Assembly: GCA_014729615.1 (NCBI GenBank)
Contig: WJJQ01000032.1
Coordinates: 1 to 5,347, forward strand
DNA from: Candidatus Peregrinibacteria bacterium
Lineage (GTDB): Bacteria > Patescibacteriota > Gracilibacteria > UBA1369
DNA: 5,347 nucleotides
Reading direction: 5' to 3'
Below, piece by piece: positions 1 through 4,234 of this stretch (the first letter of the stretch is position 1; every line of letters begins with the position of its first letter). Below the pieces are notes generated by a model. It ran no database searches. It worked only from the letters and a program-made list of their open reading frames with translations, and was not told where the DNA came from. Position numbers and translations under genes: made by a program.

Positions 1-750
1 GTGTATGGCGGCTAACGCAAGGGGATAACTGGCTGAAGAGGCATCTCTTTCAATTGGGTAGTTTGTAGCTTTGTATGATTGTGGTTTTATTTTAAAACTT
101 TTAAAGTTGTTGTTGGTAACTTTAACGCCGAAATGTCGCATAATATCGAGTGTCATTTCAATGTAGGGTTTGGATGCCAAATCTCCTTTAACATCTATAA
201 TAACTTCATTTTCAGCCAAGGGAGCGGCCATGAGTAGAGCCGACAAATATTGACTGCTAATGTCGCCTTTAACAACGGTTCGGCCGCCTTTTAAGCCTTT
301 TCCGTTAATAGTTACGGGAGGGCAGTCGTTTTTTGCCGTTATTTTTACGTTTAGTTTTTGAAGAGCCTGCACAAGGTCAATAATCGGCCTTTTTTGCATG
401 CGTGTGTTTCCGGTTATTACCGATTTAAAGTTTTGGGAGGCCATAACCGCTGTTAGCGATCTAACGGCTGTTCCCGCGTTTTCAAGATTAAGAATAGAAT
501 TGCCGGGTACTTTAAAATTACCGTTTTGTCCCTCAACCGTTAAATGGTCTGTTTTTCTTGAAATTTTCACACCCAGTTGGCGTAGGGCTTTAATCATAGC
601 CAAAGTGTCTTCGCTGTACAAAGGGTTTTTTAATCTACTGGTGCCTTTTGCCAAAGCGGCAAGTAAAAGAGCTCTATTTGTGTAGCTTTTGGACCCCGGT
701 ACTTTTATGGTAAGACTTTTTTTGGGGGATGAGGGGATTATTTCAAGCAT
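1..750 (-). CDS. aroA: 3-phosphoshikimate 1-carboxyvinyltransferase (EPSP synthase), C-terminus cut off by the window edge
   Basis: EPSP synthase transfers the enolpyruvyl group of PEP to shikimate-3-phosphate, the sixth shikimate-pathway step, in the cytoplasm. I translated 250 residues, all open to base 1. Seen: the N-terminal substrate loop VPGSKSYTNRA (residues 17-27, K21/S22/R26), the PEP-binding segment LENAGTAVRSLTA (89-101), TGNTRMQKRP (113-122), the shikimate-phosphate triad SSQ (165-167), SKPYI (193-197) and ERDASSASY (234-242). Known family length is about 420-440, so some 170-190 residues, including the later catalytic Asp and Glu, lie outside. The ATG at 750 overlaps the aroB stop by 8 bp (743-750), so translation is probably coupled; no Shine-Dalgarno is seen. 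Serine occupies the position that is Pro101 in E. coli (S98 here). The order DAHP synthase-aroB-aroA supports the call. MurA, the closest paralogue, is unlikely given the DASSASY and SSQ motifs. Confidence 0.96.
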   Translation of the reverse strand, partial: MLEIIPSSPKKSLTIKVPGSKSYTNRALLLAALAKGTSRLKNPLYSEDTLAMIKALRQLGVKISRKTDHLTVEGQNGNFKVPGNSILNLENAGTAVRSLTAVMASQNFKSVITGNTRMQKRPIIDLVQALQKLNVKITAKNDCPPVTINGKGLKGGRTVVKGDISSQYLSALLMAAPLAENEVIIDVKGDLASKPYIEMTLDIMRHFGVKVTNNNFKSFKIKPQSYKATNYPIERDASSASYPLALAAIH

Positions 751-1843
751 AATTCTTAATGGCCTTTTTTAGGTCTTGTTTTGTTATGTTAGTGGATCTG
801 GCAAAAGTGCCGATTTTAGATGGAATTACAAAATTGATTATCCCATTAACAACTTTTTTGTCGTGAAGCATGATTTTCCATAAGTCGTCTACATTGACTT
901 TGTTGACTTTTGCTTCAAATTCTTTGGGTATTAGTTTTAAACGGGTGATCAAAATATTTATACGATCGCGCTGCTCAGGTTTTATTAAAGCCTTTTCAGC
1001 GCAAATGTTGTTTACAAGCTTCATGCCAATGGCAATGGCCTGTCCATGATTGATTTTATAATTCCAAAGCCGCTCCAGGGCGTGTCCGGCAGTGTGACCG
1101 TAATTGAAGCTTGCGCGCATGCCGTGTTCAAATTCGTCTTTTTCAATTATGGAAGTCTTTATTTTAACAGACTGAACAATTAATTTGAACAATAGCATTT
1201 TGTCGCCTTTTGCAATTTTTTGCCAGTTTTTTTCAAACATTTCAAACACTTTTTCATCATTTACAACTCCATATTTAAAAACTTCACTTAAACCGGCCAG
1301 CAATTCTTTCTTAGGCAATGTTTTAAGCAAATCCGGGTCCATTAGCACCGCTTTTGGCTGATAAATGGCACCGGCAAGGTTTTTTCCGCCTTGTAAATTG
1401 ACACCTGTTTTGCCGCCAATGCTTGAATCCACCATGGCAAGTAAAGACGTGGGTACATGAATGTAATTTATTCCACGCATGAAAATTGCCGCGACGAAGC
1501 CGCCGAGGTCACCGGGAACGCCTCCTCCAAGAGTAATGACGCAATCGTTGCGCGTGAATCCCTTTTGCACCATCTTTTCAATGATTTTTTCAACCGATTC
1601 CATTGATTTATACTTGTCTCCACATTTAAAGGTGAATAGTTCGGCTTTCAATCCATACTTAGCCAAATTTGAAACAAGTTTTTTGCCAAAAATTCCGCCA
1701 ATAACGTCATCTGAAATAATGGCATATTTATGTCCCCATTTTTTTGTGTTCAACAATTCGGGAATTTTTTTAAAGATGCCGTTTTCAACTTTTATCGAGT
1801 ATGATTGATCGTTTTTTGGTATTCTAACTTTAATTGTAGCCAT
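743..1843 (-). CDS. aroB: 3-dehydroquinate synthase
   Basis: AroB converts DAHP to 3-dehydroquinate using NAD+ and a divalent metal (usually Zn), step 2 of the shikimate pathway. From the ATG at 1843 the protein is 366 residues, the usual length. Seen: the NAD-binding segment GGGVPGDLGGFVAA (106-119), PTSLLAMVDSSIGGKTGVN (131-149), GGKNLAGAIYQP (152-163), and the metal ligands Glu187 (in AGLSEVFKYG), His250 (in FNYGHTAGHALE) and His266 (in INHGQAIAIGM), with Lys190 nearby. The C-terminal HDKKVVNGIINFVIP segment (327-341) is also typical. The frame is open to an earlier ATG at 1897, but that start adds 18 unmatched residues and overlaps the DAHP synthase gene by 44 bp. The 1843 start leaves a 10-bp gap and puts the beta-strand ATIKVRIP at the N-terminus as in the family. 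Neither start has a Shine-Dalgarno. It ends with TGA, 8 bp into aroA. All catalytic residues I could check are present. Confidence 0.96.
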   Translation of the reverse strand: MATIKVRIPKNDQSYSIKVENGIFKKIPELLNTKKWGHKYAIISDDVIGGIFGKKLVSNLAKYGLKAELFTFKCGDKYKSMESVEKIIEKMVQKGFTRNDCVITLGGGVPGDLGGFVAAIFMRGINYIHVPTSLLAMVDSSIGGKTGVNLQGGKNLAGAIYQPKAVLMDPDLLKTLPKKELLAGLSEVFKYGVVNDEKVFEMFEKNWQKIAKGDKMLLFKLIVQSVKIKTSIIEKDEFEHGMRASFNYGHTAGHALERLWNYKINHGQAIAIGMKLVNNICAEKALIKPEQRDRINILITRLKLIPKEFEAKVNKVNVDDLWKIMLHDKKVVNGIINFVIPSKIGTFARSTNITKQDLKKAIKNYA

Positions 1844-1853
1844 TGATTTTAGA

Positions 1854-2870
1854 TTAAAGAGCTCGGCCGACAGCGTCAGCAATTGGTTTAAGTTCATGCA
1901 TAATTGAATCGAACATTGCCGGGGTTAAGGCCTGGTCCGCGTCGCTTAAAGCTTCTTCCGGATTCGGATGCACTTCAACAATGATTCCGTCCGCACCGGC
2001 CGCAATTGCCGCTTTACTCATTGGTCCGATTAAAGATGGTTTTCCTGTGGCGTGACTGGGATCAACAATAATTGGAAGGTGACTTAGTTCTTTTACAAGT
2101 GGAACAGTAGCAAGCGCAAGTGTGTTTCGGGTTTCGGTTTCAAACGTGCGAATGCCGCGTTCACAAAGGGCAACATTTGGGTTTCCTTTACTCATAATAT
2201 GCTCGGCGGCAAGCAATAATTCTTTTATAGTGGCGCTCATACCGCGTTTAAGCAAAATTGGCTTGTTTGTCGAACCAACTTCTTTCAAAAGATTGAAGTT
2301 TTGCATATTTCGCGCGCCTACTTGAAACATATCAACATGTTTGTCGATTACTTCAACATCGCGTATGTCCACAATTTCAGTTATGGTTTTAAGATTATGT
2401 CTTTTGGCCGTGTCATGCATAATTTTCAAACCTTCCTCGCCAAGGCCTTCAAAGCTGTAGGGTGAGGTGCGGGGTTTGAATGCTCCTCCGCGCAATATTT
2501 TGGCACCGCTGGCTTTAACGGCTCTGGCGGCCGCTTCTGTTTGGGCCGCGCTTTCAATTCCGCATGGGCCGGCCATGATTGAAAGTTCGTCGCCGCCAAT
2601 GGTTACATTGTCACCCAGGTTAATTACAGTGTTTTCTTTCTTGGTTTCACGTCCGCTTAATTTGTAAGGATTCAAAACGGCCATAACTTTGTCGACGCCG
2701 GGCATGGCGCTAATGCGCATTTGGTCGACATCGCGTTCGTCCCCCAAAACCGCTACAACGGTTCTTTCGGTTCCATGTAAAGGCACGGGGTTCAAACTGA
2801 TCTTTTTAACATGCTCGATTACATGTTCAATATGTTTTTCATCGGCATTTCGTTTCATTACGATTATCAT
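1854..2870 (-). CDS. 3-deoxy-7-phosphoheptulonate (DAHP) synthase, type I-beta with N-terminal regulatory domain
   Basis: DAHP synthase condenses PEP with erythrose-4-phosphate, the first committed step of aromatic biosynthesis. From the ATG at 2870 the protein is 338 residues, the same length as I recall for the Thermotoga maritima enzyme, and it aligns with it from the first residue. Residues 1-66 form the ferredoxin-like regulatory domain (MIIVMKRNADEKHIE... HGTERTVVAVLGD). The barrel follows: AGPCGIES (100-107), LRGGAFKPRTSPYSFEG (126-142), QVGARNMQN (183-191), LLKRG (206-210), LCERGIRTFE (235-244), DPSHATG (270-276) and IIVEVHP (296-302). Metal ligands by homology are Cys103, His273, Glu299 and Asp310. 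The frame extends to a TTG at 2981, but those 37 extra residues have no family counterpart and the TTG is a weak start. No Shine-Dalgarno precedes ATG 2870. It is the first enzyme gene downstream of a Phe/Tyr attenuator. Family names vary (aroF, aroG, aroA in Bacillus), so no symbol is given. Confidence 0.96.
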   Translation of the reverse strand: MIIVMKRNADEKHIEHVIEHVKKISLNPVPLHGTERTVVAVLGDERDVDQMRISAMPGVDKVMAVLNPYKLSGRETKKENTVINLGDNVTIGGDELSIMAGPCGIESAAQTEAAARAVKASGAKILRGGAFKPRTSPYSFEGLGEEGLKIMHDTAKRHNLKTITEIVDIRDVEVIDKHVDMFQVGARNMQNFNLLKEVGSTNKPILLKRGMSATIKELLLAAEHIMSKGNPNVALCERGIRTFETETRNTLALATVPLVKELSHLPIIVDPSHATGKPSLIGPMSKAAIAAGADGIIVEVHPNPEEALSDADQALTPAMFDSIMHELKPIADAVGRAL

Positions 2871-2930
2871 GTTTTTTGAATTGATTAAATTATTTGTAGA
2901 AAGTTGTGTGTTTGGCTTTTTGCAGGCTTC

Positions 2931-2958
2931 AATAAAGACAGGAACAATGGTCTTTATC
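2931..2958 (-). repeat. Inverted repeat / hairpin in the DAHP synthase 5' UTR
   Basis: In the minus-strand RNA, GATAAAGAC (2958-2950) can pair with GTCTTTATT (2939-2931): eight Watson-Crick pairs plus one G-U, around a 10-base loop. No U-tract follows, so it is not a terminator. It sits about 60 bases before the ATG. A role in RNA stability or translation is possible, but in AT-rich sequence it could be chance. Confidence 0.35.
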
Positions 2959-3002
2959 TGCAATTGATTGTTTTGTGACAATGTCTTGGCACGCAGTTTT
3001 GA

Positions 3003-3011
3003 ATTTTAGCA
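3003..3011 (-). promoter_or_regulatory. Possible extended -10 promoter element downstream of the attenuator
   Basis: On the minus strand, TGCTAAAAT (3011-3003) matches an extended -10 (TGn plus TAAAAT, 5 of 6 to TATAAT). No good -35 is found 16-18 bases upstream, where the sequence is AT-rich. If used, transcription would start near 2996, after the terminator, giving expression of the aro genes that escapes attenuation. The match is short and AT-rich regions give many chance hits. Confidence 0.25.
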
Positions 3012-3034
3012 TAATTTTTTTGGTTAAGGTATTT

Positions 3035-3065
3035 AAAAAAATCCCCGCTTGGTTTAAGTCGAGGA
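3035..3065 (-). terminator. Rho-independent terminator (attenuator segments 3:4)
   Basis: In the minus-strand RNA, TCCTCG (3065-3060) plus CTT (3058-3056) pairs with AAG (3050-3048) plus CGGGGA (3047-3042). That is nine pairs, one of them G-U, with a single bulged A (3059) and a five-base AAACC loop, followed directly by seven U (3041-3035). This is a complete intrinsic terminator placed before the DAHP synthase gene rather than after it. Its left arm is shared with the antiterminator (3061-3069), so it can form only when segment 2 is occupied. It could also act simply as terminator of the small upstream gene. Confidence 0.85.
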
Positions 3066-3119
3066 GTAATTATTACAGTTGCATGAAAGTTTTACTCCTC
3101 AGTCAGCGAAGAAGTAAAA
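3061..3119 (-). promoter_or_regulatory. Attenuator segments 1, 2 and 3: alternative 1:2 and 2:3 hairpins
   Basis: Segment 1 is TTTTACTTCTT (3119-3109), segment 2 GAGGAGTAAAA (3100-3090) and segment 3 TTACTCCTC (3069-3061) in the minus-strand RNA. Segments 1 and 2 pair over 11 bp (two G-U) with an 8-base loop. Segments 2 and 3 pair over nine perfect bp with a 22-base loop. Segment 3 also supplies the left arm of the terminator at 3035-3065. The pairings exclude one another, as in the trp, his and pheA leaders of enteric bacteria. Segment 1 lies on codons 12-15 of the leader peptide, and the leader's TGA (3101-3099) touches the start of segment 2. Inference: a ribosome stalled at Phe/Tyr codons frees segment 2 for 2:3 and read-through, while one at the stop codon covers segment 2 and lets the terminator form. 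Confidence 0.85.
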
Positions 3120-3152
3120 GTAAAAAAATGTATTTTTGATTCTGTTATTCAT
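3099..3152 (-). CDS. Phe/Tyr-rich leader peptide of the aro operon attenuator
   Basis: A 17-codon ORF reads MNNRIKNTFFYFYFFAD and ends with TGA. Residues 9-15 are seven aromatic residues in a row, five Phe and two Tyr (3128-3108), a composition like the E. coli pheA leader, which is rich in Phe. It is in cis to DAHP synthase, aroB and aroA, and its aromatic codons overlap segment 1 of the attenuator hairpins. An in-frame TAA lies three codons before the ATG, so the start at 3152 is fixed. The ribosome site is weak: a GTGA tetramer about a dozen bases upstream. The ATG is only two bases after the TAA of the small gene at 3155-3382, so re-initiation by ribosomes ending that gene is possible. 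The peptide probably has no function beyond being translated. The T-rich sequence is low in complexity, but the match with the RNA structures argues against chance. Confidence 0.82.
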   Translation of the reverse strand: MNNRIKNTFFYFYFFAD

Positions 3153-3154
3153 AA

Positions 3155-3382
3155 TTATTTATTCTCACTTGTTTTTTTGATGTCCCTACCAACGCGTTCT
3201 ATGACTCCTGATATATCACCATGCACATCGGGTTCGGTTTCTTCCTGGCTTTCCACGGCTTCTGTCTCTGCTTCTTCCTGCTTACGTATTCTTTCCAATT
3301 CTTCCATTAATTCACGATTGTTTCTCATGGAAACCGGACAGGAGGGCAATGTGGTTAAACCTTTTTTTTTCTTTCCGGACAT
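3155..3382 (-). CDS. Small charged hypothetical protein, 75 residues
   Basis: I do not recognise this protein. The 75 residues start with the basic MSGKKKKG, followed by a short segment with one Cys (LTTLPSCPVS). A strongly charged region RELMEELERIRKQEEAETE (23-41) is likely helical or a short coiled coil, then comes an acidic stretch (EETEPDVHGD) and a Lys-rich tail. There is no signal peptide, membrane segment or cysteine pair. It lies 63 bp from the divergent tatD and ends two bases before the leader-peptide ATG, so it may be the first gene of the aro transcript. No Shine-Dalgarno precedes the ATG at 3382. A shorter version could start at ATG 3328 (57 residues). The plus-strand frame across the same stretch gives a Ser-rich sequence with no known motif and is less likely. 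Whether the gene is real would be settled by homologues. Confidence 0.5.
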   Translation of the reverse strand: MSGKKKKGLTTLPSCPVSMRNNRELMEELERIRKQEEAETEAVESQEETEPDVHGDISGVIERVGRDIKKTSENK

Positions 3383-3412
3383 AGGGGATGTCGGTTACAA
3401 TGTTCTCACGAA

Positions 3413-3441
3413 TGTTTACACACTAATCCTTAACGAGTCAA
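3413..3441 (-). promoter_or_regulatory. Possible sigma70-type promoter for the small gene and aro operon
   Basis: On the minus strand TTGACT (3441-3436, 5 of 6 to the -35 consensus) is followed, after 17 bases, by TAAACA (3418-3413, 3 of 6 to the -10). It lies in the 63-bp divergent gap with tatD. A start near 3406 would include the 75-residue gene, the leader peptide and the attenuator. The -10 is poor, so this is only a candidate; no better promoter is visible just upstream of the leader. Confidence 0.25.
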
Positions 3442-3445
3442 GAAA

Positions 3446-4234
3446 ATGTTTGTCGATTCACATTCTCATATACACTTTAAAAAGGAATTTCCCGATACCC
3501 CTGGGGTTATTAAACGTGCAAAAGGAAATAAGGTTTTAGGGCAAATTTTGGTGGGATGCACTTTTAACGATTCTTTGGCCGCTTTGGATTTCGCTAATAA
3601 GTATGCCGATGATAATTTTTGGTGCGCGCTTGGCGTGCATCCGCATGACGCGTCCGACTTGGATGAAGAGGTGATTAATGAATTTTATCAAACCGCAGAG
3701 TCGGAAGAAAAAGTGGTGGCTATCGGTGAAATAGGGTTGGATTTTTTTAGAAATCTTTCGCCGAAAGAATTGCAATACGAAGCTTTTGAAAAACAAATAA
3801 ACTTGGCTAAAGAACTTGATTTACCTGTGATTGCCCATGTTAGGGATGCATGGACCGAAGCAATGAACATGCTGTCGAAATCCGGGCATAAGAAAGTTGT
3901 TCTACACAGTTTTACCGGTGACATTGAAACGGCCTGCAATGCCTGGGATTTGGGTTTTATAACTTCTTTTTCGGGGATGATTACTTATCCGAAAAACGAG
4001 GATATGCGCGACATTGTGAGGGTGGCCCCCATGGAACAAATCTTTATTGAAACCGATTGTCCATATTTGCCGCCTCAAAAATATCGCGGACAGAAAAATG
4101 AGCCCGCTTTTGTGGTTGAAGTGGCAAAGCAAATAGGGGAATTACGCAATCTTTCAAAAGAAGAGGTTGGCCGAATTACAACGGAAAATGCGGAACGCGT
4201 TTTCGGAATTAAAATAATTCCATTAAGCGGTTAA
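3446..4234 (+). CDS. tatD: TatD family metal-dependent hydrolase / deoxyribonuclease
   Basis: TatD proteins are cytoplasmic TIM-barrel hydrolases of the amidohydrolase superfamily. Characterised members are 3'-5' DNA exonucleases linked to DNA repair; the exact substrate here is unknown. The protein is 262 residues, the usual size. Seen: the metal-binding HSH motif near the start (His6, His8), GVHPH (63-67), GEIGLDFF (94-101, Glu95), VIAHVRDAW (128-136, His131), VVLHSFTGD (151-159, His154), FIETDCPYLPP (200-210, Asp204) and YRGQKNEP (213-220). All expected metal ligands are present, so it should be active. The ATG at 3446 gives the typical MFVDSHSH N-terminus; there is no clear Shine-Dalgarno. 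It is divergent from the small gene at 3155-3382, and its last 26 bp overlap the 3' end of radA. Bacteria carry several TatD paralogues (YcfH, YjjV), so the symbol names the family rather than a strict orthologue. Confidence 0.93.
   Translation: MFVDSHSHIHFKKEFPDTPGVIKRAKGNKVLGQILVGCTFNDSLAALDFANKYADDNFWCALGVHPHDASDLDEEVINEFYQTAESEEKVVAIGEIGLDFFRNLSPKELQYEAFEKQINLAKELDLPVIAHVRDAWTEAMNMLSKSGHKKVVLHSFTGDIETACNAWDLGFITSFSGMITYPKNEDMRDIVRVAPMEQIFIETDCPYLPPQKYRGQKNEPAFVVEVAKQIGELRNLSKEEVGRITTENAERVFGIKIIPLSG

Larger units (their letters stand above)
2871..3034 (-). other. Untranslated leader between attenuator terminator and DAHP synthase start
   Basis: These 164 bases separate the U-tract of the terminator from the likely ATG of the DAHP synthase gene. 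They are AT-rich and contain no recognisable gene. The reading frame of DAHP synthase stays open back to a TAA at 3008-3006, but the translated extension is low-complexity (rich in N, Q, K and T) and unlike the family. A short hairpin (2931-2958) and one possible extended -10 element (3003-3011) are the only structures seen. That reading through this stretch is required for operon expression is inferred. Confidence 0.55.

Noticed and set aside
1844..1897. Longer aroB from ATG 1897
   Set aside because: It adds 18 residues outside the family consensus and overlaps the DAHP synthase gene by 44 bp, while ATG 1843 gives the normal length and spacing.
2871..2981. N-terminal extension of DAHP synthase starting at TTG 2981
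   Set aside because: The start codon is TTG. The 37 extra residues are low-complexity and absent from the family, and the protein from ATG 2870 aligns with known type I-beta enzymes from the first residue.
2953..2981. Minus-strand promoter TTGTCA, 17 bases, GATAAA
   Set aside because: The spacing and -35 are good, but the -10 lacks its first and last consensus T and lies within a hairpin arm. It is no better than chance in AT-rich DNA, so it was left out of the features.
2929..3012. 27-codon ORF (starts MLKFKTACQD) in the 5' UTR as a second leader peptide
   Set aside because: It has no run of aromatic codons, no ribosome site and no terminator hairpin after it. Its ATG lies in the -10-like sequence.
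3341..3384. Plus-strand AGGAGG followed by ATG at 3349
   Set aside because: The frame ends after 11 codons (MWLNLFFSFRT) and lies antisense to the small gene. No hairpin or terminator follows, so it is not supported as a leader peptide.
3396..3401. TACAAT as a plus-strand -10 box for tatD
   Set aside because: No sequence resembling a -35 lies 16-18 bases upstream, so the promoter of tatD stays unassigned.
3177..3539. 120-residue plus-strand ORF across the small gene and the tatD start
   Set aside because: It is antisense to the 75-residue gene and overlaps tatD in another frame. The Ser-rich translation has no recognisable motif.
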